From Halopseudomonas bauzanensis (GTDB lineage Bacteria > Pseudomonadota > Gammaproteobacteria > Pseudomonadales > Pseudomonadaceae): a stretch of DNA of 64,000 nt. The stretch covers positions 1,004,278 to 1,068,277 of the forward strand of contig NZ_FOUA01000001.1 of the NCBI RefSeq assembly GCF_900114735.1. The letters are read 5' to 3'. Positions 29,360-38,173 of this stretch are shown here, piece by piece. Within the stretch, counting starts at the first letter, position 1; each line of letters starts with the position of its first letter. Position numbers and translations under genes: made by a program. The notes beneath the pieces were generated by a model. It did no database searches and had not been told where the DNA came from. It worked only from the letters and a program-made list of their open reading frames with translations.

Positions 29360-30549
29360 CCGCGCAGCCCCATGCCCTGACGGGCGAACAGGCTCTTGAG
29401 CGGTGGCAGCAAGTCCAGCGCCAGCAACCCGGCATTGCGGCCGGTCACCAGTGCGGGGTTACGATTGCTGAACAATTGGGTCAGGTAATGGCTGAAGGCA
29501 ACCGTGGCGGCCTGGTCGGCGAACTGGGCATCGACATAGCCCTGCAATACTGCCAATGAGCCGGGGTCGCGCTGGTCGCGCTGAGCCTTCAGCAGGTGAT
29601 CGGCCAGCGCCATGGCGTCGCGCAGGGACAGGTTGAAGCCCTGGCCGGCGATGGGATGCAGGCTGTGCGCGGCGTTACCCAACACCACCAGATGCGAGCG
29701 CACCTGCTCTTCCGCCTCGATGAGGTTCAGCGGATAGCTGGCCCGCTCACCCACCTTGGTCAGCGCCCCCATGCGAAAACCGAAGGCCGCCTGCAGACGC
29801 TGCAGAAACGCCTCGTCGGGCAGCGCCGCGACCGCGTCGGCGACATCCACCGGCAGGCTCCAGACCAATGCGCTGCGCTGGCCGGAAAGCGGTAATAGCG
29901 CCAGCGGCCCACTGTCGGTGAAACGCTCGTAGGCCACCCCGCCGTGACCATCAGCGGAGGTGATATTGGCAATCACTGCGACCTGCTGATAGGGATTGAC
30001 CTTGCGCCGGATGCCCAGTTGATCGAGCAGACCGGAGCGTCCGCCATCGGCAATGATCAGCAGATCGGAGGACAATTGCTGCTGCCCGTCGGGGGTCTGC
30101 ACATCCAGCGCATAACCACCTGGCTGCGGCCGGGCATGCGCCACCCGCGCCGGGGCCAGCCATTCGATGGCCTGATGATCCAGCGAGCCGAGCAGCACCT
30201 CGCCCAGCCAGGCATTCTCGACGATATAGCCCAGTGCCGGCACGCCTTCATCCGCGGCGTGCATGCGCGCCGAGCCGGGATGGCCCTGATCGGAGACATG
30301 AATCTGGCGGATCGGCTCGGCGCGCCGGGCCAGGTCGGACCAGATCCCCAGGCGCTCGAACAGTCGGCGGCTGCCATGGGACAACGCCGTGGAGCGGTTG
30401 TCGTAACTCGGCTGCCAGCCGCCCTTGACCGGCGGCTGGGCCTCGATCAGGCGAATCTTCCAGCCGGCCTGGCGGGCGCAATCCTGCAACCCCAACGCCA
30501 GACTGGCACCGACCATGCCGCCGCCGACGATGTTCAGGCTGGTGCTCAC
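29356..30549 (-). CDS. ubiH: 2-octaprenyl-6-methoxyphenol hydroxylase UbiH
   Basis: This 397-residue FAD monooxygenase of ubiquinone biosynthesis has the N-terminal nucleotide motif IVGGGMVGASLALGL at residues 7-21. The DG motif is in IIADGGRSGLLDQLG near residue 165 and the FAD ribityl motif in VVLGNAAHSLHPIAGQGFNL near residue 285. It starts with GTG, whose GTGA overlaps the pepP stop codon. The ubiI gene then overlaps its own stop by four bases, so translation of the three is likely coupled. Confidence 0.92.
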   Translation of the reverse strand: MSTSLNIVGGGMVGASLALGLQDCARQAGWKIRLIEAQPPVKGGWQPSYDNRSTALSHGSRRLFERLGIWSDLARRAEPIRQIHVSDQGHPGSARMHAADEGVPALGYIVENAWLGEVLLGSLDHQAIEWLAPARVAHARPQPGGYALDVQTPDGQQQLSSDLLIIADGGRSGLLDQLGIRRKVNPYQQVAVIANITSADGHGGVAYERFTDSGPLALLPLSGQRSALVWSLPVDVADAVAALPDEAFLQRLQAAFGFRMGALTKVGERASYPLNLIEAEEQVRSHLVVLGNAAHSLHPIAGQGFNLSLRDAMALADHLLKAQRDQRDPGSLAVLQGYVDAQFADQAATVAFSHYLTQLFSNRNPALVTGRNAGLLALDLLPPLKSLFARQGMGLRG

Positions 30550-31886
30550 GCGGGCAGGTCCATCGCAGCGCGGGCCCGGGCCATCAGCGCCTCGATCTCA
30601 TCCGCCTCGCGGGGGACATTGCCGGTCAGCACATCGTGGCCGTCCCGCGTCACCACCACATCATCTTCGATGCGGATACCAATGCCACGCCATTTGGCCG
30701 GCACATCCATGTTATCCACCGCGATGTAGATACCCGGTTCGACGGTCATCACCATGCCTGGCTCCAGTACCCGCCATTCGCCGCCGACCCGGTATTCACC
30801 GACATCGTGCACGTCCATGCCCAGCCAGTGACCGGCACGGTGCATGTAGAACGGACGGTAGGCGCCACTGACGATCAACTCTTCCAGTTCCCCGCGCAGC
30901 AGGCCCAGCTCCAGCAACCCGGCAGTGATTACCCGCACGGTGGCGTCATGGGCCTCGTTCCAGTCCCGGCCAGGGCCGATGACGGCAAAGGCAGCGGCCT
31001 GGGACTTGAGTACGATGTCGTAGATGGCCCGCTGTTCCGGGCTGAAGCGCCCATTGGCCGGAAAAGTGCGCGTGATGTCGCTGGCATAGCAGTCCAGCTC
31101 GCAACCGGCATCGATCAGCACCAGATCACCATCACGGATCTGGCTGGTGTTTTCGGTGTAATGCAGGATGCAGGCGTTGCGCCCGGCAGCGACGATCGAG
31201 GCATAGGCCGGCGATCGGCTGCCGTGGCGCATGAAGGTATGCTGCAGCTCGGCTTCCAGCTGGTATTCATACATACCGGGACGGCAGACCTCCATGGCCC
31301 GGGTGTGCGCTTCGGCAGAGATATCCCCGGCGGCCTGCATGACCCGCAGTTCCGCGGCGCTCTTGTACAGGCGCATGTCATGCAGCAGGTGATCCAGGGC
31401 GACGAATTCCTTCGGCGGCTCGGCACCCAGCCGCGCCTTGCTGCGGATGGTGTTGATCCAGCCGGTCAGGCGCATGTCGAATTCCTGATTGGCACCCATC
31501 GCGTAGTAGACCCGCTCGCGGCCTTCGATCAGACCGGGCAGGATGTCATCCACATCGCTGATCGGAAAGGCGTCATCGGCGCCGAAGTCCGCCACCGCCC
31601 CTTCCTGACCGGCACGATAGCCATCCCACAACTCGCGCTCGGGGTCTTTTTCCCGGCAGAACAGCACATATTCGCCATGCTCGCGGCCAGGGATCAACAC
31701 TGCCACCGCTTCGGGTTCGGGAAAGCCGGTCAGATACTGAAAGTCGCTGTCCTGGCGGTATTGATGCTCCACATCGCGGTTGCGGATATAGACCGGTGCG
31801 GCCGGCAGGATGGCGATGCTGTCGGGTTCCATCTGCGCCATCAGCGCCTTGCGGCGACGGGCATATTCCTGCTTGCTGATGTACAT
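30546..31886 (-). CDS. pepP: Xaa-Pro aminopeptidase
   Basis: This 446-residue M24B metallopeptidase removes an N-terminal residue preceding proline. The N-terminal creatinase-like domain covers residues 1-170. The five metal ligands are visible: DAGCELDCYASDITR (two Asp), HRAGHWLGMDVHD (His), TVEPGIYI (Glu) and GIRIEDDVVVT (Glu). GAGAG is seven bases ahead of the ATG. It follows the YgfB gene after 10 bases and is translationally coupled to ubiH, the same order as in E. coli. Confidence 0.95.
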   Translation of the reverse strand: MYISKQEYARRRKALMAQMEPDSIAILPAAPVYIRNRDVEHQYRQDSDFQYLTGFPEPEAVAVLIPGREHGEYVLFCREKDPERELWDGYRAGQEGAVADFGADDAFPISDVDDILPGLIEGRERVYYAMGANQEFDMRLTGWINTIRSKARLGAEPPKEFVALDHLLHDMRLYKSAAELRVMQAAGDISAEAHTRAMEVCRPGMYEYQLEAELQHTFMRHGSRSPAYASIVAAGRNACILHYTENTSQIRDGDLVLIDAGCELDCYASDITRTFPANGRFSPEQRAIYDIVLKSQAAAFAVIGPGRDWNEAHDATVRVITAGLLELGLLRGELEELIVSGAYRPFYMHRAGHWLGMDVHDVGEYRVGGEWRVLEPGMVMTVEPGIYIAVDNMDVPAKWRGIGIRIEDDVVVTRDGHDVLTGNVPREADEIEALMARARAAMDLPA

Positions 31887-31896
31887 GAATTTTCTC

Positions 31897-32469
31897 TCAG
31901 TGCAGTGAAGCGGGCGGTTGGTCCGGAGCCTGGTCGGCCGGCTGGCATTCGCTGAACAATAACAGCACCGCCATGCGAACGTATTCCATGACTTCCATGA
32001 AATCGGCTTCGTTGGCGTCGGACTCTTCCAGATCGGTCTGAACCTGGGCGATGGCGGCGAAGTCAGCGAGCACGCTGCTGGCTTCCTCGCTCAGCTCACC
32101 CTTGCGCCCCACCAGGCCGAAGCCGCCGAGAAACCCTTCGCACCACTGCCCCAGGGACAGCGTGCGGCGATCGATGGCGGCTTCGTCATCGGGCAACAGC
32201 AGGGTCAGGTCAAAGCCACTGCCGGCCAGTTGCGCCAGGCTGGCATCGTACAGCTGGATCAGAAACACCTTGTCGGCCTCGGACAGGCTGCCACGACCAT
32301 CGATGACCTCGCGGGCCACCTCCAGCCAGGTTCCATGGTCGAGCCGCGCACCAGCGGCGAGCCGGCCAACCAGGTGGCCGTGCAGTTCAGCGGGGAAGCC
32401 GGCGGCAGACTGTTCGTTGAACAGTTGCTCGACTCGGTCGTAATCAAAAGCGGCGGGCATCAGAGCCAT
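31897..32469 (-). CDS. YgfB/YecA family protein (UPF0149)
   Basis: This 190-residue acidic, helical protein is a member of the UPF0149/YgfB family, recognisable by WCEGFLGGFGL near residue 112, the AGARLDHGTW region, and EVMEYVRMAVLLLFSE towards the end. In Pseudomonas aeruginosa a YgfB protein has been linked to control of beta-lactamase and amidase genes, but the function here is only inferred. The ATG at 32469 is favoured over the longer frame from 32532 (21 extra hydrophilic residues). It is first in the ygfB-pepP-ubiH-ubiI unit. Confidence 0.88.
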   Translation of the reverse strand: MALMPAAFDYDRVEQLFNEQSAAGFPAELHGHLVGRLAAGARLDHGTWLEVAREVIDGRGSLSEADKVFLIQLYDASLAQLAGSGFDLTLLLPDDEAAIDRRTLSLGQWCEGFLGGFGLVGRKGELSEEASSVLADFAAIAQVQTDLEESDANEADFMEVMEYVRMAVLLLFSECQPADQAPDQPPASLH

Positions 32470-32597
32470 GGTTTTCCGGCCTCTCGGACAAGGGGGGACA
32501 TCGGGCTGGGAAGCGTTCCAGTCAACTGGCATATCCTACAGACCCGAGCGCCCCGGGAACAACCAGCGACCGGTCGACAGATTACCGCATCCGGGGT

Positions 32598-32626
32598 TTG
32601 ACCGTCCTCCCTGCCCCCTCTATAGT
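32598..32626 (+). promoter_or_regulatory. Sigma-70 promoter for the zapB-like/zapA pair
   Basis: TTGACC at 32598-32603 and TATAGT at 32621-32626 are separated by the optimal 17 bases, with the zapB-like start codon 33 bases downstream of the -10. Both hexamers are close to consensus. Confidence 0.72.
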
Positions 32627-32659
32627 TCGGCAACAGCGGGATGACTACTGACGGCGACA

Positions 32660-32869
32660 ATGGACGATTCCAACATCAACGACCTGATTGAAAAAATTGA
32701 CCGGTTGATTGCCACCTGTGATCGACTGCAGCAGCAGAACCAACAGCTCCTGGCTCAGGAACGTTCCTGGCGTGACGAACGATTGCAATTGATCGAGAAG
32801 AACGATTTGGCCCGACAGAAGGTCGAAGCCATGATATTGCGTCTGAAATCCCTGGAGCACGATTCATGA
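32660..32869 (+). CDS. TIGR02449-type small coiled-coil protein (ZapB-like)
   Basis: This 69-residue, wholly helical protein has regularly spaced leucines (LIEKIDRLIATCDRLQ, then QQLLAQE and MILRLKSLEHDS), predicting a coiled coil. It matches the TIGR02449 group found next to zapA in pseudomonads and is thought to act with ZapA at the division ring. Its last four bases (ATGA) overlap the zapA start. A second, diverged copy of this pair exists near 52.4 kb. Confidence 0.85.
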   Translation: MDDSNINDLIEKIDRLIATCDRLQQQNQQLLAQERSWRDERLQLIEKNDLARQKVEAMILRLKSLEHDS

Positions 32870-33168
32870 ACCAACCCCTGACAGTCACCCTGCGCATTCT
32901 CGACAAGGAATACCAGGTCGCCTGCCCCCCCGAAGAACGTTACAACCTGGAAGAAGCCGCCCGGCATCTGGACAACACCATGCGCGACATCCGCAATCGC
33001 GGCAAGGTCGTCGGACTGGAACGGATCGCAGTCATGGCCGCCCTCAACATCAGCCATGAAATGCTCAGCGGCAATCTGCAGAAGGGCCGCCTGATGAGCG
33101 ATCAACAGCAACAGATAACCGAGCTGACCAACCGTCTCGATCAAGCTCTGGCGCGCCACCAGGAATAG
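32866..33168 (+). CDS. zapA: Cell division protein ZapA
   Basis: This 100-residue protein binds FtsZ and stabilises protofilament bundles. The N-terminal globular part contains the family text VTLRILDKEYQVACPPEE and YNLEEAARHLDNTMR. A C-terminal coiled coil runs from about residue 65. It overlaps the upstream coiled-coil gene by four bases and is followed by 6S RNA and the cyclo-ligase gene, a conserved gammaproteobacterial order. Confidence 0.94.
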   Translation: MNQPLTVTLRILDKEYQVACPPEERYNLEEAARHLDNTMRDIRNRGKVVGLERIAVMAALNISHEMLSGNLQKGRLMSDQQQQITELTNRLDQALARHQE

Positions 33169-33186
33169 CCCCCGACAGCCCGAGGT

Positions 33187-33215
33187 CTGGAATAGCAGTG
33201 AGTTTTCTGTATACT
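33187..33215 (+). promoter_or_regulatory. Promoter of the 6S RNA gene
   Basis: TATACT at 33210-33215 is a good -10. CTGGAA at 33187-33192 is a weak -35 at 17-base spacing. The predicted start falls near 33222, at the beginning of the recognisable 6S sequence. Confidence 0.6.
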
Positions 33216-33219
33216 CGGT

Positions 33220-33399
33220 CACATCCCTGGGATGTTTGCCAGTCGGTGATGTCCCTGAGCCGATACTCCTGTAGAAGGGGGGCACGCGTTGCCGTCGGTG
33301 TGCATGTCCGCTTGCCGGAAAGCCTAAAACGGTACCATGTCCTCCGCCTTGAACTTTCGGGTTCAAGGGCTAACCCGACAGCGGCATTCCGGGGTCCCT
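33220..33399 (+). ncRNA. ssrS: 6S RNA
   Basis: The interval between zapA and the cyclo-ligase gene contains the pseudomonad 6S RNA. Recognisable blocks are CCCTGGGATGTTTGCCAGTC near the 5' end, GTCCCTGAGCCGATA, GCATGTCCGCTTG, the stem-loop CTTGAACTTTCGGGTTCAAG, and CATTCCGGGGTCCC closing the terminal stem. 6S RNA binds sigma-70 RNA polymerase holoenzyme and lowers transcription in stationary phase. Ends are estimates from the promoter and the closing stem; the TTTT at the 3' end falls just before the next start codon, so a read-through or processed transcript is likely. Confidence 0.92.
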
Positions 33400-33403
33400 T
33401 TTC

Positions 33404-34000
33404 ATGAATGGCGAAAGCCGCTCCACCCTGCGCCGGCAACTGCGCGCCGCGCGACGCTCCCTCAGCCCCCAGCAGCAACATCAAGCCAGCCAGCAGTTGT
33501 GGCGGCAACTGGCGCAACATCCACTATTTCGCCGCAGCCGACATATCGCGTTTTATCTGGCCAATGATGGTGAAATCGATCCCTCGGTGCTGATGGCCCA
33601 TGCGCGCCGCCTGGGTAAGCATTGCTATCTGCCGGTGATCACCGGCTGGCCAGCCGATCGCATGCATTTCCAGCGCCTGGTGCCCGGACAGCGCTGGGTC
33701 AGCAACCGCTTTGGTATCCGCGAACCGCTGATTGATCCCGGCCTGCAGGCGCGCCCCTGGCGTCTGGACCTGATCCTGATGCCCCTGGTCGGTTTCGATG
33801 AGAACGGCAACCGCCTCGGCATGGGCGGCGGTTTCTATGACCGCACCTTCGCCTTCCGGCGGCGGCGCCAGCACTGGACCGGCCCTCGCCTGCTGGGCCT
33901 GGCCCATCATTGTCAGAAAGTCGCGCAGCTGCCTACCGCCAGCTGGGATATCCCACTGGACGGCATCGTCAGCGATCAGCAGATCATTCTGTTGCGTTAG
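33404..34000 (+). CDS. fau: 5-formyltetrahydrofolate cyclo-ligase
   Basis: This 198-residue ATP-dependent enzyme converts 5-formyl- to 5,10-methenyltetrahydrofolate. The family motifs are HIAFYLANDGEIDP near residue 45, the substrate loop LIDPGLQ/DLILMPLVGFDENGNRLGMGGGFYDRT spanning about residues 108-148, and LAHHCQKVAQLPTASWDIPLD near the end. It directly follows 6S RNA, the ssrS-ygfA pair known from E. coli. There is no evident Shine-Dalgarno between the RNA and the ATG. A 44-residue gene overlaps its last 17 bases on the other strand. Confidence 0.93.
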   Translation: MNGESRSTLRRQLRAARRSLSPQQQHQASQQLWRQLAQHPLFRRSRHIAFYLANDGEIDPSVLMAHARRLGKHCYLPVITGWPADRMHFQRLVPGQRWVSNRFGIREPLIDPGLQARPWRLDLILMPLVGFDENGNRLGMGGGFYDRTFAFRRRRQHWTGPRLLGLAHHCQKVAQLPTASWDIPLDGIVSDQQIILLR

Positions 34001-34118
34001 ATTCCATCCCGGTCGGGACAGCGGGGCGATCGAAGTAGCTCTGGGTGTATCCCGTGGTCACCACCCCCAGGGTAAACACCAACACGAGAATCCATATCAA
34101 ATCCGGCTTACGGCGCAT
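33984..34118 (-). CDS. Small single-span membrane protein, 44 residues
   Basis: An ATG at 34118 with a strong GGAGG six bases ahead opens a 44-codon frame ending at TGA 33984-33986. The product starts MRRKPDLIWILVLVF, has one hydrophobic helix (about residues 7-22) with a positively charged N-terminus, and a short polar tail containing TTGYTQSYFD. I recall similar short proteins in pseudomonads but no function. It overlaps the cyclo-ligase stop by 17 bases on the opposite strand and is too short for ordinary gene finders. The 225 bases upstream, to the ilvA stop, hold no other gene that I can see. Confidence 0.7.
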   Translation of the reverse strand: MRRKPDLIWILVLVFTLGVVTTGYTQSYFDRPAVPTGMESNATE

Positions 34119-34343
34119 TACTTGCCCTCCAATACTGGCCAACTACCTTGTCTGGTCCATCAGAGCGTCCGGCATACGGGCGCACAAACACATTTCGAGA
34201 CAATACATTCCGACGTATCGAGCGACACCGATATACCCTATCCAGAACAGCCTGTCAACCAGCACCTCCCCGGCACCTCATCCCCTGTTCCGCACCGTCA
34301 TGCTTCTCCATGCATTGGCCAAACCAGCACCGCGGACCAGGTC

Positions 34344-35864
34344 CTAGCCCAGATAGAGCTGGTACGCAGGGTTGTCAGTCTCGTCCCAATAACGATAACC
34401 GATGGCATCCAGCGCTGCCGGCACCTTCGACCGCTCAGCCTCGGGTACCTGCAGGCCGACCACCACCCGCCCGTAGTCGGCACCGTGGTTGCGGTAGTGG
34501 AACATGGAGATGTTCCAGCGGCCGCCCAACTTGTTGAGGAAGTTGAATAGCGCGCCGGGGCGCTCGGGGAATTCGAAGCGGTACACCACCTCGTCTTCCA
34601 CCTGTACCGAGTGCCCGCCAACCATGTGCCGGATATGCAGCTTGGCCAGCTCGTTGTCGGTCAGGTCCAGCACCGGGAAGTCGCGCTCGATCAGCCCGGC
34701 CACCAACGCCTCACGCGGATCCAGCTCAGGGTGGGTCTGCACGCCGACAAAGATGTGTGCTTGCTGCTGGTCGTGATAGCGATAGTTGAATTCGGTAATG
34801 GCGCGCTTGCCGATGGCCTGACAGAACGCCTTGAAGCTGCCCGGACGCTCGGGGATGGTCACTGCCAGCAATGCTTCGCGCTGCTCGCCGATCTCGGCAC
34901 GCTCAGCAACATGACGCAGGCGGTCGAAGTTGATGTTGGCACCCGAGTCGATGGCGACCATCACCTGGCCGGCGCAGCCTTCGCGCTCGACGTACTTCTT
35001 GATACCCGCCACACCGAGACAGCCCGCCGGCTCGCAGATGGAGCGGGTGTCATCGTAGATGTCCTTGATGGCCGCGCACATCTCGTCGGAGGACACGGTG
35101 ATCACCTCATCCACATACTTCTTGCAGATATCGAAGGTGTACTTGCCGATCTGGGCCACTGCCACACCATCGGCAAACTGCCCGACCTGGCTCAGCGTCA
35201 CCCGCTTGCCCCGCTGCAGCGCAGCCTGCAAACAGTTGGAATCCTGCGGTTCGACACCGATCACCTTGATCTCCGGGCGCAGGTACTTCACATAGGCGGC
35301 GATACCGGCAATCAAGCCGCCGCCGCCAACCGGCACGAAGATGGCGTCCAGCTGCCCGGGATGCTGACGCAGAATCTCCATGGCCACGGTGCCCTGTCCG
35401 GCAATGGTGTCAGGATCATCGTAGGGATGAATGAACACCCACCCCTTTTCTTCTACCTGCTTCTGCGCATAGGCCAGCGCCTCGTCGAAGGCATCGCCAT
35501 GCAATACCACCTTGCCGCCCCGCGCCCGCACCGCCTTGACCTTGATCTCGGGTGTGGTCTTGGGCATCACGATGGTTGCCTTCACCCCCATGTGCCGCGC
35601 CGCAAAAGCCAGGCCCTGGGCATGGTTGCCCGCCGACGCCGCAACCACTCCACGGGCGCGCTGCTCATCGGTCAACTGCTTGAGCTTGTTGTAGGCGCCG
35701 CGAATCTTGAAGGAGAACACCGGCTGCAGGTCTTCACGCTTGAGCAGAACGGTATTGCCGAGCCGCTCGGAAAGGAAGGGCGCGCGGTGAATGGGGGTTT
35801 CGACGGCGACATCGTAGACGGGGGAGCAGAGGATCTTCTTGACGTAGCTTTCCAGGGTAGGCAT
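34344..35864 (-). CDS. ilvA: Threonine ammonia-lyase, biosynthetic
   Basis: This PLP enzyme of 506 residues deaminates threonine to 2-oxobutyrate, the first step of isoleucine synthesis. The PLP lysine is in VFSFKIRGAYNKL near residue 53 and the phosphate-binding loop in PVGGGGLIAGIAAY near residue 178. Two ACT-like regulatory domains (about residues 328-400 and 420-500, with ERPGSFKAFCQAIG and FEFPERPGALFNFLNKLGG) mark the isoleucine-inhibited biosynthetic form. It is divergent from rpiA. Confidence 0.95.
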   Translation of the reverse strand: MPTLESYVKKILCSPVYDVAVETPIHRAPFLSERLGNTVLLKREDLQPVFSFKIRGAYNKLKQLTDEQRARGVVAASAGNHAQGLAFAARHMGVKATIVMPKTTPEIKVKAVRARGGKVVLHGDAFDEALAYAQKQVEEKGWVFIHPYDDPDTIAGQGTVAMEILRQHPGQLDAIFVPVGGGGLIAGIAAYVKYLRPEIKVIGVEPQDSNCLQAALQRGKRVTLSQVGQFADGVAVAQIGKYTFDICKKYVDEVITVSSDEMCAAIKDIYDDTRSICEPAGCLGVAGIKKYVEREGCAGQVMVAIDSGANINFDRLRHVAERAEIGEQREALLAVTIPERPGSFKAFCQAIGKRAITEFNYRYHDQQQAHIFVGVQTHPELDPREALVAGLIERDFPVLDLTDNELAKLHIRHMVGGHSVQVEDEVVYRFEFPERPGALFNFLNKLGGRWNISMFHYRNHGADYGRVVVGLQVPEAERSKVPAALDAIGYRYWDETDNPAYQLYLG

Positions 35865-35952
35865 CGGGTTTCGGCTTGGTGATAGGTGAGGTAAAAGCGC
35901 CAGTCTAAACGAATCGGGCCCGATCCGACTACACGCTGTCCGGACAGGGCCG

Positions 35953-35958
35953 TATAAT
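35953..35958 (+). promoter_or_regulatory. rpiA: -10 box of the rpiA promoter
   Basis: A perfect TATAAT sits 33 bases ahead of the rpiA ATG in the ilvA-rpiA divergent gap. The -35 position (TACACG, 35930-35935) is a poor match. Confidence 0.5.
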
Positions 35959-35991
35959 TGCTGCTTTATTCAAAGCACAGAGGTGACCGGC

Positions 35992-36672
35992 ATGACCCAG
36001 GACGAACTCAAGCAGGCCGTGGGGCAAGCCGCGGTGGATATTCTGCTGCCCCAGCTGGAAGATCAGAGTGTCATCGGCGTCGGCACCGGCTCGACCGCCA
36101 ATTGCTTCATCGATGCGCTGGCCAGACACAAGGGCCGCTTCGATGGCGCCGTGGCCAGCTCCCAGGCCACCGCCGAGCGCCTGAAGCAACATGGCATTCC
36201 GGTATATGACCTCAATAGCGTGGCCAATCTGGATTTTTATGTTGATGGAGCCGATGAGGCCAATAAGCATCTGGAACTGATCAAGGGCGGCGGCGCCGCC
36301 CTGACCCGCGAAAAGATCGTCGCCGCCGTGGCGCGCACCTTCATCTGCATTGCCGATGAGAGCAAGCTGGTCGCGACTCTCGGAGAGTTTCCACTACCGG
36401 TGGAAGTGATCCCCATGGCACGCAGCTACGTGGCCCGGGAAATCGTCAAGCTCGGCGGCGATCCGGCCTATCGCGAAGGCGTGGTAACCGACAACGGCAA
36501 CGTGATTCTCGATGTGCATAACCTGCAGATCCATGATCCACGCGGACTGGAAGAGCAGCTCAACGCCATTGTTGGTGTGGTCTGCAACGGGCTGTTTGCT
36601 GCGCGGCCGGCGGATATTCTGCTGCTGGGTACTGCCAAGGGCGTGCAACGACTGGAACGCAGCGCTGGCTGA
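35992..36672 (+). CDS. rpiA: Ribose-5-phosphate isomerase A
   Basis: This 226-residue enzyme interconverts ribose 5-phosphate and ribulose 5-phosphate. Motifs are [15 protein letters not shown] near residue 28, [29 protein letters not shown] (about residues 79-107, with the catalytic Asp, Glu and Lys), and the C-terminal [13 protein letters not shown]. The ATG at 35992 is preferred over the GTG at 35983 because AGAGG is eight bases ahead and the length then matches relatives. Confidence 0.95.
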   Translation: MTQDELKQAVGQAAVDILLPQLEDQSVIGVGTGSTANCFIDALARHKGRFDGAVASSQATAERLKQHGIPVYDLNSVANLDFYVDGADEANKHLELIKGGGAALTREKIVAAVARTFICIADESKLVATLGEFPLPVEVIPMARSYVAREIVKLGGDPAYREGVVTDNGNVILDVHNLQIHDPRGLEEQLNAIVGVVCNGLFAARPADILLLGTAKGVQRLERSAG

Positions 36673-36691
36673 TCCGTTCGCGGGCCAGTCC

Positions 36692-36790
36692 ACTCCCACG
36701 GAAAAAATAAGCGCATGACGCTTACCGGCATGACGGATAAATGCGGCTATTCCGTGGGAGTAGTTGTTCTGGGGTAGCGGCCTTGGCCGC
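36692..36790. repeat. Compound inverted repeats between rpiA and phoQ, one REP-like
   Basis: ACTCCCACGGAA (36692-36703) and TTCCGTGGGAGT (36750-36761) are perfect 12-base arms around a 46-base loop. The loop holds two direct copies of GCATGACG (36713-36720 and 36728-36735). Next to it, GCGGCCTTGGCCGC (36777-36790) followed by GATGG resembles the core of pseudomonad REP elements. Lying between convergent genes, the structure may end both transcripts. Confidence 0.65.
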
Positions 36791-36817
36791 GATGGCTCCG
36801 CTGGATGCCTACCCTGC

Positions 36818-38173
36818 TCATTCCCGTCCCTCACCCTTCAGACGAATGCGAAATGCCGCGCCTCCCAGTGGCGAATCTGTCAGGCTCAACTCGCCGTTGT
36901 AGCTTTCGACGATATCCCTGACCACCGACAAACCGATTCCCTGTCCGGGGTGGGTGGTATCCAGCCGCTCACCGCGGCCGATGATGCGCTGGCGCTGGCT
37001 TTCCGGTACGCCCGGCCCGTCATCCTCGACCAGCAGGTCGCATACCCCGTTCGTTACCGAGGCGCTTACGCGGATGTGCGAGATACACAGCCGGTAGGCA
37101 TTTTCCAGCAGATTGCCGAGCAATTCGAGCAAGGCACCCTCCTCCATCGGCACGCGCAGCTCGTCATCTATAACGCATTCCAGCGTAACGAACTTGTCCC
37201 GGTAAACCTTGCTCAAGGCCGCACTCAGCCGCTGCACCAGTGGTGCCAGGTGCGCCCGATGCCGAACCAGCCCACTGCGCCGCAAGCTGGCGCGCTGCAA
37301 TTGGTAGTCGATCTGCTGGCTCATCCGCTCGATCTGATCCTGCAACACCCGCGACTGTTCCTGTTGCTGCGCCTGCACGCGCAGGTTCTCCGCCACGGTC
37401 TGCAACACTGCCAGAGGAGTCTTCAGGCTATGCGCGAGATCGCCCAAAGAATCGCGGTAACGTGCCCGCTGCAGTCGCTCGCTATCGAGCAGACGGTTCA
37501 ATGATCGCGTCAACCGGGCCAGCTCGCTCGGGTGCTGGTCACTCAAGGCATCCCTGGTGCCCGACTCGATTTCATTGAGTTCGCGGCGCACCCCCTTGAA
37601 TGAACGCAGGCTCCAGGTCAAACCCAGCCATAGCAACAGCAACAGCAACAGCAAGCCCCCACCCAGCCACAGGCGCAGCTGGTTACGAAAATCCCGCTGC
37701 ATGGGGGCAAACTCGCTGCTCGGCAACATGGTGACGAAGCTCAGCGGCAACTCATCATCTCCCGCCAGGTGCACCTCCACGTCATAGACGTAGTATTCCT
37801 GCTGGTTCCGGTCACGAATACGCAGAAAGTCGATGCGCCCACCACTGAAGTGAGGGGAATAGTTGAGTTGCTCATCCTCGGTGGAGCGCGAATGCCAGAT
37901 CAGATTGCCATCCATGTCATGCACATAGCCCAGCAGCTTGGCTTCCGGCAGGTTGAATTCTTCGTCCGGCATGCGCTCGGGCATCACCAGTTGGCCATTG
38001 ACCACACTGGCCGCGCTCACCAGGGTCGATGCATCGGCGGCCAGGCGCTGCTGAATGATCTGCTCCATGGTTTGATCAAAGACGTTCTGCAACACCGGCA
38101 GCAATGCGAGCATGAACAACATGGCAAAGCCGGCCGCGCTGAATACCAGCCGCGAGCGCAGCGAGCGGATCAT
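36818..38173 (-). CDS. phoQ: Sensor histidine kinase PhoQ
   Basis: This 451-residue inner-membrane sensor kinase has a transmembrane helix at about residues 8-30, a periplasmic domain (about 31-165) with acidic patches, and a second helix at 168-188. A HAMP-like linker is followed by the dimerisation domain with the phospho-acceptor His248 in DLAHSLKTPLAV. ATPase motifs are LLENAYRLC (N box), EDDGPGVPE (G1) and GQGIGLSVVRDI (G2). PhoQ senses low divalent cations and cationic peptides. ATG 38173 overlaps the phoP stop as ATGA, which decides the start. Placement after oprH-phoP supports the PhoQ name. Confidence 0.9.
   Translation of the reverse strand: MIRSLRSRLVFSAAGFAMLFMLALLPVLQNVFDQTMEQIIQQRLAADASTLVSAASVVNGQLVMPERMPDEEFNLPEAKLLGYVHDMDGNLIWHSRSTEDEQLNYSPHFSGGRIDFLRIRDRNQQEYYVYDVEVHLAGDDELPLSFVTMLPSSEFAPMQRDFRNQLRLWLGGGLLLLLLLLWLGLTWSLRSFKGVRRELNEIESGTRDALSDQHPSELARLTRSLNRLLDSERLQRARYRDSLGDLAHSLKTPLAVLQTVAENLRVQAQQQEQSRVLQDQIERMSQQIDYQLQRASLRRSGLVRHRAHLAPLVQRLSAALSKVYRDKFVTLECVIDDELRVPMEEGALLELLGNLLENAYRLCISHIRVSASVTNGVCDLLVEDDGPGVPESQRQRIIGRGERLDTTHPGQGIGLSVVRDIVESYNGELSLTDSPLGGAAFRIRLKGEGRE

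Noticed and set aside
35865-35991. A full sigma-70 promoter for rpiA
   Set aside because: The -10 TATAAT is perfect but no acceptable -35 exists at 16-18 base spacing, so only the -10 is listed.
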